From NCBI GenBank assembly GCA_009692745.1, contig SHYO01000031.1, forward strand, positions 1 to 33,670: a DNA stretch of 33,670 nucleotides, given 5' to 3'. Numbering within the stretch: position 1 is the first letter of the stretch; each line of letters starts with the position of its first letter. A model generated the notes under the pieces. That model worked only from the letters and a program-made list of their open reading frames with translations, ran no database searches and was not told the origin of the DNA. This stretch comes from Chloroflexota bacterium. Its GTDB lineage: Bacteria; Chloroflexota; Anaerolineae; Epilineales; SHYO01. This document shows positions 6,774 through 14,800 of the stretch, one piece after another. The position numbers and the translations under genes are program-made.

Positions 6774-8756
6774 ATGAAAGCTTTAAACGCAGGTAGGACG
6801 CTGCGCTTTTTTGTCCTATGTGCCGGTTTATTACTACTCCTGGCGACCAAGTCCGGCCAGTTTGTGGCCGCCCAGGGCAGCCGCGAGCATATGGCCCACT
6901 GCCAGGGAGGTAGTTTCTCCACCGAACAGAGCTTTATGTCCCGTAGTGAAAATAAGCCCTACGACGGCAATCCCTGGATCTCTGATGGCGATTTGCTCTC
7001 CCTCGATGGCACCCTGTGCGCCCGAAACGCCGATCTGACGCGGGTCTACAGCGCCACCGGGGCTCCCTTGCCCGACCTGGGCCTCGATGCCGTGGATATC
7101 CTGGAAACCTCAACGCCGGTCACGGCGACGAATCATTTCCTGGTGGCTTTTTCCACCGAGATTGATGAACCCAACGATAAATTTACCGAAGGCGACCTGC
7201 TGGCCACCAACGGCACGATTATCCCTAACGAAGCCCTGGTTTTCCTGTTCTTCACCCAGCAAGATTTGAAGCCGTACAATGTCGGCCTGGACGAGCTCAA
7301 GTTCATCGGCCAGCCGGAGAATATTCTGCGCTTCCTGGAAGTGGCCAAGAGCCGCAGCCGCGCGTCCTGGCTGGAAGGGGGCGTGCTGCAGGCTACCCTC
7401 AGGCAATACGATATTGATATCTGGTTCACTGTAGAACAGACCGCTCGCGGGCGTCAGAATAATTTCCTCTTCCTCGACGGGGATATCCTGTCGGCGCGGG
7501 ATGGTGTTATCAAGGTACACCAGGCCGACCTTTTCCCCGCTTCCATCCCGGCCGGGATTCCTGCCCGTGGCGTGGATTTTGGCAACGATGCTTTCGTCGT
7601 ATCTCGTGACGGTAACCTGGATAACCTCTACTTCTCCACCGAGATCTCCTATAGTCCCACGATCACCGGTGCCACCTCCTTCAGCGACGGCGATATTCTG
7701 CATTACGGCGACGGCACGGTGGCCCTGCGCAACTGGGATCTGATCAAGAACTTCGGTCCTGCCACGAAGGATCTGGGCCTGGATGCCTTGTTCTTTAGAC
7801 CGGGCGGTGGTCCTTGTGAGAACAAGATCACTAATTACGGCGGCCTGAAGATGAACGAAATGGACTTCGGCCTGGACGGCCTGGCCATGCTGGAGAACGC
7901 CTCCGGCAGCGAACCCGGTCGCATCACCCAACATCCCCACGGCGACCATGTCGGTTTCTGGGGCGTGATCTGCGAAGACGTTAAGCGCTTCCGCGTGGTC
8001 TTCCGCAAGGCCAGCGACGGGCCTGGAGTGGGCACGGGTATTGCCGTAACGCCGGGCAGGGGTTGGAAGGTTTTCCAACCGAGCTTTATCGGCTGCAGCC
8101 GCCAGCCCTGGTCTTCCGATGCCAACGGCTGGTACGATGCGGTCAGGTGGCACCAGATCAATGGGAGCTGTGACAGTGTCTTCCTGACCGACTGGTATAC
8201 TTTTGAGTTGGGAGGCGGCCCCGGTTCGCTGGATGCCAATGCTCTCTACCGGGTGTGGCTGGAATTTGAAACCACCGGCGGCGTGATGTCTCGCGAGGCC
8301 GACGACCACTTCGTCCAGCTCGACAACAAAGCGCCGACGGTCAGCGGCCTGAGCATCCCTGGTGGCTCTTGCCCCACTTACAGCACTGCCGACATGCCGA
8401 TTATGATCCAGGGCACTTTCCACGACGACAACTTCTGGTACTATCAACTGTCCATCGGCGGCGACCTCTACGGCTGGCACTACTACACGCCGGTACACTT
8501 CTACGATGCCGTGCCGGCAGCGGCGCATATCAATAACATGGGGACTACCCCGCCGGCCACCCTGGAGGATCTGCACCGGATCAGCGTCTTCGACCTGGTC
8601 GTATCTCCCGATAAGCCGGTACGCTGTGCCTACGGCGCCAATTTGGCAGTCGTTGATCGCACGATCATCGGTTATTTCAACTCGGGCTTCAACCTGGTCG
8701 GCGGCTACCTGGGACGCACCAATTCGTTCCCGACCTTCTTCGACTATGCGCCATAA
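6774..8756 (+). CDS. Secreted repeat protein (DGDLLS/LGLDA repeats), long paralogue
   Basis: The start at 6774 is chosen because GAGGAGGT lies four bases upstream and because it gives a clean signal peptide (MKALNAGRTLRFF, hydrophobic core, cut near AAQG). The 660-residue protein begins with four units of about 65-85 residues, each with a strand FSTE or similar, a loop (S/L)DGD(L/I)LS..(D)GT, an N-x-DL helix start and DLGLDA. The last ~270 residues are a different, Cys-containing beta-rich region with a PTVSGLSIPGG junction typical of extracellular Ig-like folds. The product is exported; no catalytic motif is visible. It lies 13 nt upstream of a shorter paralogue, evidently from a tandem duplication. 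It may be a surface or matrix protein. The function is unknown. Confidence 0.8.
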   Translation: MKALNAGRTLRFFVLCAGLLLLLATKSGQFVAAQGSREHMAHCQGGSFSTEQSFMSRSENKPYDGNPWISDGDLLSLDGTLCARNADLTRVYSATGAPLPDLGLDAVDILETSTPVTATNHFLVAFSTEIDEPNDKFTEGDLLATNGTIIPNEALVFLFFTQQDLKPYNVGLDELKFIGQPENILRFLEVAKSRSRASWLEGGVLQATLRQYDIDIWFTVEQTARGRQNNFLFLDGDILSARDGVIKVHQADLFPASIPAGIPARGVDFGNDAFVVSRDGNLDNLYFSTEISYSPTITGATSFSDGDILHYGDGTVALRNWDLIKNFGPATKDLGLDALFFRPGGGPCENKITNYGGLKMNEMDFGLDGLAMLENASGSEPGRITQHPHGDHVGFWGVICEDVKRFRVVFRKASDGPGVGTGIAVTPGRGWKVFQPSFIGCSRQPWSSDANGWYDAVRWHQINGSCDSVFLTDWYTFELGGGPGSLDANALYRVWLEFETTGGVMSREADDHFVQLDNKAPTVSGLSIPGGSCPTYSTADMPIMIQGTFHDDNFWYYQLSIGGDLYGWHYYTPVHFYDAVPAAAHINNMGTTPPATLEDLHRISVFDLVVSPDKPVRCAYGANLAVVDRTIIGYFNSGFNLVGGYLGRTNSFPTFFDYAP

Positions 8757-8769
8757 TAGAGAGGGTATC

Positions 8770-9900
8770 ATGCGTAAACTCAGCTTACCAGGTAGGTTCG
8801 AAGGGGTTATCGCACTGTATTGGACTGCACCAATCCAGGGGCTTGTATCCTACTTAGGGCGTGTAGCAGTACTGGTGGTTTTGGGTGGGCTGCTGATCTT
8901 CACCTGGAGATCAGCAGCACCCCTCACCTTGCAAGGGCAGAATCCCCTGGCCGAATGTGCCGACGTGGGCTTCTCGACCGAGCAGAGCTTCATAAGCAAC
9001 GGGCCGCGCCCGGCAGATGGTGATCCCTTCATCTCCGACGGGGACTTGCTCAGTCCCCGCGGCACAGTATGTGCCCGGAATCGTGACTTGACCGCCATCT
9101 TTGCCCCGGCAGGCACGCCGGCCCTGCCCGACCTGGGGTTGGATGCAGCGGACGTCATCGACGTGGATAAGAAACTGGTAGCTTTTTCGACGGAGATTGA
9201 CGCGCCTAACGGTGCCTTCCGCTCGGGGGATCTGCTGCTGACCAACGGCGCCGTGATCCCGAACAAGGCGCTCGTCGCAGCTTTCGGCGTAAATTTCGAT
9301 GTGGGTCTGGATGAGGTCAAATTCGTTGGCAGCCAGGATAAGGTCCTATCCTTCCTGGATTTTGCCAAGGGCAAGTCGCGCAGCGGCTGGCTTGATCCGC
9401 CCACGCTCTTGCGCGATGAGCTGAAGCGCTACAATGTGGATATCTGGTTCTCCACCGAGGAGACCACCCGCACACCCAATCACACGCCGATCTTCCTGGA
9501 CGGGGATATTCTGTCGGCGCAGACGGGTGTTGTGATGGTGCACCAGGCGGATTTGCTGCCGCCCAGCGTGCCCGCCGGTATTCCCGCCCGTGGGGTGGAT
9601 TTTGGGGTGGATGCCTTCGCGGTGAGCTGCAACGGCGACCGGAACAGCGTGCGCTTCTCCACCGAGATCACCTACCATGATCCCTTGTCGCCGGCGCTGC
9701 ACTTCACCGATGGCGACTTGTTGGCCCTCGGCGGAGCTATCGTCTATCGCAACAAGGATTTGGTGCAGGCTTTCAAACCTGCTGCCCTCGACCTGGGGCT
9801 GGATGCTATTACCTTCCCTGCCGACCGGGCCAGGTGTGTCCCACAGGCATTGAGCTTCAAAACGCTGCTGCCTCTCGTGCTGAAGTTATTTAGCCGCTAA
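8770..9900 (+). CDS. Secreted repeat protein (DGDLLS/LGLDA repeats), short paralogue
   Basis: ATG at 8770 follows GAGAGGG and lies 13 nt after the stop of the longer paralogue. The 376-residue product has a membrane-spanning or uncleaved signal segment at about 28-47 (RVAVLVVLGGLLIFTW) and four repeat units matching those of its neighbour one to one: FSTEQSF..DGDLLS, AFSTEID..GDLLLTNGAVIPN, DIWFSTEE..DGDILSAQTGV, RFSTEIT..DGDLLALGG, most closed by DLGLDA. It lacks the neighbour's large C-terminal region and ends ALSFKTLLPLVLKLFSR, an LPLV-type hydrophobic tail with basic end. Probably exported with the neighbour; role unknown. Confidence 0.8.
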   Translation: MRKLSLPGRFEGVIALYWTAPIQGLVSYLGRVAVLVVLGGLLIFTWRSAAPLTLQGQNPLAECADVGFSTEQSFISNGPRPADGDPFISDGDLLSPRGTVCARNRDLTAIFAPAGTPALPDLGLDAADVIDVDKKLVAFSTEIDAPNGAFRSGDLLLTNGAVIPNKALVAAFGVNFDVGLDEVKFVGSQDKVLSFLDFAKGKSRSGWLDPPTLLRDELKRYNVDIWFSTEETTRTPNHTPIFLDGDILSAQTGVVMVHQADLLPPSVPAGIPARGVDFGVDAFAVSCNGDRNSVRFSTEITYHDPLSPALHFTDGDLLALGGAIVYRNKDLVQAFKPAALDLGLDAITFPADRARCVPQALSFKTLLPLVLKLFSR

Positions 9901-9913
9901 GGTCGCAGCGCCC

Positions 9914-9950
9914 GCCCGGTGGAGAGGATCAGCTAACCTCTCCACCGGGC
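9914..9950 (+). terminator. 14-bp hairpin after the secreted paralogues
   Basis: GCCCGGTGGAGAGG (9914-9927) and its exact complement (9937-9950) form a perfect 14-bp stem with a 9-nt loop, 14 nt after the stop at 9900. There is no U-run, but position and strength fit transcription termination or 3'-end protection. Confidence 0.6.
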
Positions 9951-10160
9951 AGAGATTCCGGGGACCGCCCCCGAAGCGAGGGAGATGCTGCCCAAACCTC
10001 GTTCGGAGGCGCTCCCAGGTTGCCCTGGCGAAATTTGTCCTCTCACCCCAAACAGACGTATACTACCCCCTATTGCAACATCAGCCGGCAACTTGATAGC
10101 TTGTCAACCTGATCACCTACCAACGTCCACAACCGGATAGTCGAAGGAGTCCACACCATT

Positions 10161-12224
10161 ATGCCATCGCACCTGGAACCGGTTAAACCCCAGGATGTCT
10201 ACCAACTGAAATGGATTGATGAGGTCTGCTTCAGCCCGGATGGGCGCTTCCTGGCCTATGTGCTCGCTACTCCGCAGCAGGTCGAAAACAACAACCGCCG
10301 TTCGATCTGGCTGGCGCGGGTAGACGCAGCGCAGCCGCCCCGCCCATTCACTTTTGGCGCTAAAGCGGACCAGCACCCCCGTTTTAGCCCGGATGGCAAA
10401 TATCTGCTCTTCGTGGGCGCCCGCAGCGATGACCCGCCCCAGCTTTATATTATACCTACCGACGGCGGCGAAGCCCGCGCCATCACCAGCATGTTCCAGG
10501 GGGCCGGCAGCCCTGAATGGCGCCCCGACGGCAAAGGCGTGGTTTTCCTGTCCAGTGTGAACCTTGCCGAGCAGGCGCAAGAAGATAAGGGTGAATCGGC
10601 CCCGGCGCCCAGCGACAAGTGGGAAGCGAAGCGCCTCAAAGAGCAGCGGGAGCATGAGGAGGCGCTGCGTCGTGACCCCCTCGTTATCAATCGCTTGCCC
10701 TACCGGGCCGGCACCAGCTACCTGGACGACCGTTATGCTCAGGTTTATGTTCTGGAGCTGGACCTGGCAGGGGAACTGGAAGAGGCGTCCGTGCCACTCC
10801 GGTTGACCGGTGGGGAGGTGGATTTTGCCATGCCCTACTGGACCCCTGATGGCCAGGCAATTATTGCCATCCGGCAGCGCCTGCCCAAACAGGACAGCGT
10901 TTTTCTCTATACCGACGCGGTCCATATCGCTGCGGCAGATGGCCATGTCACCGTGCTGGACGACCCCGGTTTTACCGTCGATCTGGCCAAACCCTCTCCC
11001 GACGGGCACTGGGTAGCCTACACCCGTGTTGATGAAACCCTGCCCTTGGGCATGGCTAATGAGCTCGTTATCCGGCCCCTACCGGTTCCCGGCATGGCGC
11101 CAGGCGCTGCCAAGGTGCGCTCTGTCACCGGCTACCTGGACCGGAATGTGGGCGATTTTCGCTGGAGCGCGGACAGCCGTGCGCTGTATACCCTGGTCAA
11201 CAGCGAAGGCGACACCTATCTGCTCCGCGCCGGCCTGGGGGGTGAGACCTCTACCGTGATTGGCGGCACGCACCAGGTGCTGTGCTTTGATGTCGCTGCC
11301 AACAGCGCCCTGGTCTTCGCGCTTTCTACCCCGCAGAATCCCTGCGAGCTGATTTATGCCACGCCGGAAGGGGTGGAACGGCAGCTTACCGATCTGCACG
11401 GCCGGTACCTGTCGCGCCATGCCGTAGCGCCGGTGGAGGCCATCCATTACCAGGCTGCCGACGGTTGGGGTATCCAGGGCTGGATCATCAAACCACCGGA
11501 TTTCGACCCCGGCCGGAGATACCCCTTAATCGTTAACATTCACGGCGGCCCCCATGTCATGTGGGGTCCCAGCTTCCGCAGCATCTGGCACGACCACCAA
11601 GCTTTTGCCGCCGCCGGTTATGTGGTTTTCTATTGTAATCCACGCGGATCTGAAGGGTACGGCTCAACCTTTCAGGATGCGATTCATGGCAATTGGGGCG
11701 AAGCCGAGATGGACGATATTCTGTCCGGCGTTGATTATCTCGGCGCTCGGGGATTTATCGATCCCGCCCGTATGGCTATCACAGGAGGTTCCTACGGTGG
11801 TTATATGACTGTCTGGATTATCGGCCATGACCAGCGCTTTGCCTGCGCCGCCGCCCTGCGCGGGGTCTATCATTTACGAGCTTTCTACGGGGTGACCGAT
11901 GCTTTTGAATTGGTCGAGCTGGAATTCGACGGGAATCCTTGGGAAATGGACGAAAAGCTGTGGCACCACTCTCCCCTGGCCTATGCGCACAAGATCCGGA
12001 CCCCTTTGTTCATCTCCCATGCTGAGCTGGATTACCGCGTGCCCATCAGCGATGCGGAGCAGCTCTACACTAGCATCCGGCGCAACGGCGGCACCGTGGA
12101 ATTTGTGCGCTACCCGCGTGAAGGGCACGAGATGACCCGCTCCGGCGAGCCGCGCCACCGCATCGACAACCAGGAGCGGCTGCTGACCTGGTTCGACCGG
12201 TATTGCAAGCCGGAAAAGAGTTGA
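10161..12224 (+). CDS. S9-family prolyl oligopeptidase / acylaminoacyl-peptidase-like serine peptidase
   Basis: A 687-residue two-domain peptidase. The N-terminal beta-propeller carries SPDG repeats (about 25-28, 76-79, 279-282) that act as a size filter. The C-terminal alpha/beta hydrolase has an oxyanion segment HGGP at 461-464, the nucleophile S544 in TGGSYGGYM, D624 in HAELDYRVP and H656 in YPREGHE, so the catalytic triad is complete and in family order. No signal peptide is seen, so it is cytoplasmic and probably cleaves short or N-acylated peptides. The start ATG has AAGGAG 11 bases upstream. It stands alone, after a strong hairpin and before the toxin-antitoxin pair. Confidence 0.93.
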   Translation: MPSHLEPVKPQDVYQLKWIDEVCFSPDGRFLAYVLATPQQVENNNRRSIWLARVDAAQPPRPFTFGAKADQHPRFSPDGKYLLFVGARSDDPPQLYIIPTDGGEARAITSMFQGAGSPEWRPDGKGVVFLSSVNLAEQAQEDKGESAPAPSDKWEAKRLKEQREHEEALRRDPLVINRLPYRAGTSYLDDRYAQVYVLELDLAGELEEASVPLRLTGGEVDFAMPYWTPDGQAIIAIRQRLPKQDSVFLYTDAVHIAAADGHVTVLDDPGFTVDLAKPSPDGHWVAYTRVDETLPLGMANELVIRPLPVPGMAPGAAKVRSVTGYLDRNVGDFRWSADSRALYTLVNSEGDTYLLRAGLGGETSTVIGGTHQVLCFDVAANSALVFALSTPQNPCELIYATPEGVERQLTDLHGRYLSRHAVAPVEAIHYQAADGWGIQGWIIKPPDFDPGRRYPLIVNIHGGPHVMWGPSFRSIWHDHQAFAAAGYVVFYCNPRGSEGYGSTFQDAIHGNWGEAEMDDILSGVDYLGARGFIDPARMAITGGSYGGYMTVWIIGHDQRFACAAALRGVYHLRAFYGVTDAFELVELEFDGNPWEMDEKLWHHSPLAYAHKIRTPLFISHAELDYRVPISDAEQLYTSIRRNGGTVEFVRYPREGHEMTRSGEPRHRIDNQERLLTWFDRYCKPEKS

Positions 12225-12240
12225 TAGGTTAATAGTGGGG

Positions 12241-12269
12241 TTGGCATTTTGGAAAAATCAGGTCATACT
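12241..12269 (+). promoter_or_regulatory. Candidate sigma-70-type promoter for the toxin-antitoxin pair
   Basis: TTGGCA at 12241-12246, a 17-nt spacer, and CATACT at 12264-12269, upstream of the antitoxin start. Five of six and four of six bases match consensus. Predicted only. Confidence 0.4.
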
Positions 12270-12340
12270 TTCTAATAGGCATAGTAAACCGAGTTACTGG
12301 TCTGTTCGGTTATTCTTAAATAGTGTTGTCGAGGATGATG

Positions 12341-12598
12341 ATGGGAAATGTAATGGTCTCAATTGAATTGCCTCAGGGTGTCTTCGCTGCTTTAAGAGAG
12401 GATCCGGATAGTTTTGTGCGGGAGATGCGCCTAGCTGCAGCGGCCAAATGGTACGAAATGGGCATAATCTCCCAATCGAAAGCAGCGGAAGTGGCTGGTC
12501 TCTCTAGATCTGATTTCTTAGCAGCCTTAGTGCGATTTGATGTGACACCATTTCAGTATGATGCCGATGAGATCGTAAGAGAAGTCTCAGGTGGCTGA
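12341..12598 (+). CDS. UPF0175 family antitoxin
   Basis: About 85 residues from the ATG at 12341, which has GAGG six bases upstream; in-frame GTG 12323 and ATGs at 12335 and 12338 are alternatives. The N-terminus VSIELPQGVFAAL is the strand-helix of UPF0175, followed by AAAAKWYEMGIISQSKAAEVAGLSR (helix-turn-helix-like), a pattern diagnostic of this family. UPF0175 proteins neutralise PIN-like DUF3368 toxins encoded directly downstream, as here, with an 8-nt overlap. It probably represses its own promoter. Confidence 0.85.
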   Translation: MGNVMVSIELPQGVFAALREDPDSFVREMRLAAAAKWYEMGIISQSKAAEVAGLSRSDFLAALVRFDVTPFQYDADEIVREVSGG

Positions 12599-13088
12599 GA
12601 TCTGGATTTCTAATGCCTCGCCGTTGATTGTACTGGCACGTATTGGTCGTGAAGATCTTCTACTGGCTTTGCCCGATCAGATAGCTATACCTCGTGCGGT
12701 GGCTTCCGAAATTCAAGCTGGATCTAAAGAGGACCGTGCGCGACAGTTGGTTGACATGGACAAGGTTTCTATTGTGGATACACCAGATCCACCTGCAGAT
12801 GTTTTGGCCTGGGGTCTAGGGGCGGGCGAAACGGCAGTTCTTTCTTTTGCTCTAGCTATGTATGGGTGGACTGCAATTCTCGATGATGCCACTGCCCGTA
12901 AGTGCGCCCGAAGTCTCAATATTTCTGTCAAGGGCACTGTGGCAGTGATTATAATGGCTAAACAAAAGGGTCTAATCTCTTCGGCTGCAGAGATAATTCA
13001 AATGCTTCGCACAACCGGTTTTTATATCGATTCTCGGACAATTCGTGAAGCTTTAGCACGTACGGTGGGAGAAGAATGGCCGCTCTAA
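12591..13088 (+). CDS. DUF3368 PIN-like ribonuclease toxin
   Basis: A 165-residue protein starting at GTG inside the antitoxin gene. It opens with WISNASPLIVLARIG, the DUF3368 signature in which the first PIN-domain Asp is Asn; the central GAGETAVLSFA (about 76-86) and AILDDATARKCA (about 94-105) carry the other acidic residues, followed by GTVAVII. These proteins are thought to be RNA-cleaving toxins. It overlaps the following alkyltransferase gene by 13 nt, which is unusual for a mobile toxin-antitoxin pair and couples it to a housekeeping repair gene. Confidence 0.85.
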   Translation: MAEIWISNASPLIVLARIGREDLLLALPDQIAIPRAVASEIQAGSKEDRARQLVDMDKVSIVDTPDPPADVLAWGLGAGETAVLSFALAMYGWTAILDDATARKCARSLNISVKGTVAVIIMAKQKGLISSAAEIIQMLRTTGFYIDSRTIREALARTVGEEWPL

Positions 13089-13615
13089 ATCTCCCCTCGG
13101 CCGGGCTGCATTTTGCTGTCATGACCACCAGTTGGGGTTTTGCTGGGGTGCTGTTCGGCCCGCGCGGTTTACGAGCTTTCAGCTATCCCACCTCTACCAA
13201 GGAGGAGGCTGAGGCGCGGCAGCGTTTGGAATGGCCTGATGCGGTGGGGGTTCCTGCAGATCCCTGGGATGTGGTGGAGCAGTTGCAGCAATACTTCGCC
13301 GGGGAGCCGGTCGCCTTCAATGCCCCGCTAGACCTGGGATATGCCTCGCCATTTATGCGCCAGGTCTGGAACTTGGTATGCCAGGTACCCTATGGCGAGA
13401 CGCGCACATATAGCGCGGTAGCGCGCCAGGCCGGACGCCCTCGAGCGGCGCGGGCCGTGGGGTTGGCCAATGCGCGCAACCCCATTCCTGTCATCATCCC
13501 TTGCCATCGCTTGCTGGGCAGCGATGGCGCGCTACGGGGCTATGGCGGTGGGTTGGATTTCAAGCGCCGCCTGCTGCAAATGGAGCGGGCTACCGCTGCC
13601 AGGCTTCTTAAATAG
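13076..13615 (+). CDS. ogt: Methylated-DNA--protein-cysteine methyltransferase (O6-alkylguanine-DNA alkyltransferase)
   Basis: A 179-residue suicide repair protein. The acceptor C143 lies in IIPCHRLLGSDG, and the DNA-binding helix RAARAVGLANARNP (about 123-136) supplies the Arg finger. The N-terminal 85 residues form the usual alpha/beta cap. The PYGETRTYSAVA segment at 105-116 is family-typical. It transfers methyl groups from O6-methylguanine to its own cysteine. Start ATG 13076 lies within the toxin's last codons; a later ATG at 13121 would spare the overlap but shorten the cap domain. A short perfect hairpin follows the stop. Confidence 0.93.
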   Translation: MAALNLPSAGLHFAVMTTSWGFAGVLFGPRGLRAFSYPTSTKEEAEARQRLEWPDAVGVPADPWDVVEQLQQYFAGEPVAFNAPLDLGYASPFMRQVWNLVCQVPYGETRTYSAVARQAGRPRAARAVGLANARNPIPVIIPCHRLLGSDGALRGYGGGLDFKRRLLQMERATAARLLK

Positions 13616-13623
13616 AAACGTAG

Positions 13624-13642
13624 GGGCGAGGTGACCTCGCCC
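13624..13642. terminator. Hairpin between convergent genes (REP-like)
   Basis: GGGCGAGG (13624-13631), loop TGA, CCTCGCCC (13635-13642). It separates the convergent alkyltransferase and PLP-enzyme genes, so it may act as a bidirectional terminator. Its flank GTAGGGGCG matches, in reverse complement, the CGCCCCTAC ends of other intergenic hairpins here. Confidence 0.5.
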
Positions 13643-13672
13643 TGCAGTTCCAGAATTTATCTACAGATCCCT

Positions 13673-14761
13673 CTAGCGCAGCTTCCCGCGCCCCTGAATA
13701 TCCCAGACGACTTCCACGATATTGTTGCGAATCCCGTACATCTGGTCGTGCAAGAAGACGGTGGCATCGCCGTAACCGATCATGAAGTCGTAGGTATCGC
13801 CAACTTTTATGGTATCGTTAGGTGCCTCCAGGATTACCGTGCAATGTTCTGCCGACATGCCTATGCTCGTGATACGGGGCAGCCCCAAAGGCTTGGGTTT
13901 GCCAGCCCAGTCGGGTAATGTCTTAAAGCCGCTGTCAAAAATAAGCCGGTCGGATGTAGGCCGGCTGGTAACTCTGGCTCGCACAAAGAGGCAGGGCTCG
14001 GATTTCACCCCCCACTGATGGTAAGAGACATCGCTGAAGATCGCGCCACCGGCCTGTATTTCGGTAACGCCGGCAATGAAGGGCGTTACCAGGTATGTGC
14101 CACTGCCGCCGCCGCTGACAATGCTCACCGGCAGGCCGGCTTCACGACACATCGCCACGCTATCTGTTAGTAGATTGACGGATTTCTCAATCTCGGCGTG
14201 TTTCCAGGGCAGGCTCTCATCCACCGAAGCATGCCCTTCCCAGGCCATCAGGCCCAGGTAACGCAGACCGGGCGTCTGGTGTACCAAGCGGGAGAGAGCC
14301 ACGGCAGGTGCGCCGGGTTGGACACCGCTGCGGTGCATGCCTGTGTCCAACTCCACCAACACTCCCACCTCTACCCCTTTATCCAGGGCGGCTGCGCCCA
14401 TCTCCACCGCGTTTTCGGCACTATCTACCGCTACCTTGACGTCAGTGCGGCGGCAGAGGTTCACCAACCTGGCGATCTTTTGTTGCCCGACAATCTCGTT
14501 GGCGATCAAGATATCCTTGATCCCCGCCGCTGCCATGACTTCGGCTTCGCCGAGCTTGGCACAGGTGACCCCAATAGCGCCGGCATTGATCGCCATGTGG
14601 GCAATCGCCGGTACTTTGTTGCCTTTCGTATGCGGCCGCCATTGTATACCGGCATTTTTGAAATGTTTCGCCAGGGCAGCAATATTGCTCTCTAAAAGAT
14701 CTAGATCTACCCACAGCACCGGCGTGTCTAGCTCACTTTTCTTTATTCCTATTTCGCTCAC
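13673..14761 (-). CDS. D-threonine aldolase / D-serine dehydratase-like PLP enzyme
   Basis: A 362-residue fold-type III PLP enzyme. The N-terminal alanine-racemase-like barrel has the opening TPVLWVDLDLLESNI (about 13-27) and the PLP lysine K46 in RPHTKGNK, then GAIGVTCAKLGEAEVM and glycine-rich SGGGSGTY phosphate-binding residues. The C-terminal domain has SAEHC at 303-307. Where D-threonine aldolases and eukaryotic-type D-serine dehydratases usually show an H-x-D or H-x-C metal pair just before the ATVxLHD strand, this protein has Y330-G-D332, so metal use may differ. GTG start with GGAGGA upstream. It runs with RidA-like and AAC(3)-like genes, suggesting amino-acid or amine metabolism. Confidence 0.85.
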   Translation of the reverse strand: MSEIGIKKSELDTPVLWVDLDLLESNIAALAKHFKNAGIQWRPHTKGNKVPAIAHMAINAGAIGVTCAKLGEAEVMAAAGIKDILIANEIVGQQKIARLVNLCRRTDVKVAVDSAENAVEMGAAALDKGVEVGVLVELDTGMHRSGVQPGAPAVALSRLVHQTPGLRYLGLMAWEGHASVDESLPWKHAEIEKSVNLLTDSVAMCREAGLPVSIVSGGGSGTYLVTPFIAGVTEIQAGGAIFSDVSYHQWGVKSEPCLFVRARVTSRPTSDRLIFDSGFKTLPDWAGKPKPLGLPRITSIGMSAEHCTVILEAPNDTIKVGDTYDFMIGYGDATVFLHDQMYGIRNNIVEVVWDIQGRGKLR

Positions 14762-14800
14762 AGCATCCTCCTGGAAAGAATTGGGTTGTCTGGTAAATAC

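Noticed and set aside
8506-8769. N-terminal extension of the short secreted paralogue back to 8506
   Set aside because: It overlaps the end of the preceding gene in another frame and lacks a signal peptide; the ATG at 8770 has a ribosome site and aligns with the paralogue.
7110-8771. A 553-codon open frame on the minus strand opposite the long secreted protein
   Set aside because: It is antisense to a gene with clear signal peptide, ribosome site and repeats that its paralogue shares; the antisense product has no recognisable domain and arises from codon bias in GC-rich DNA.
10113-11009. A 298-codon minus-strand frame opposite the S9 peptidase
   Set aside because: Complement of conserved peptidase propeller sequence; no ribosome site and no motif.
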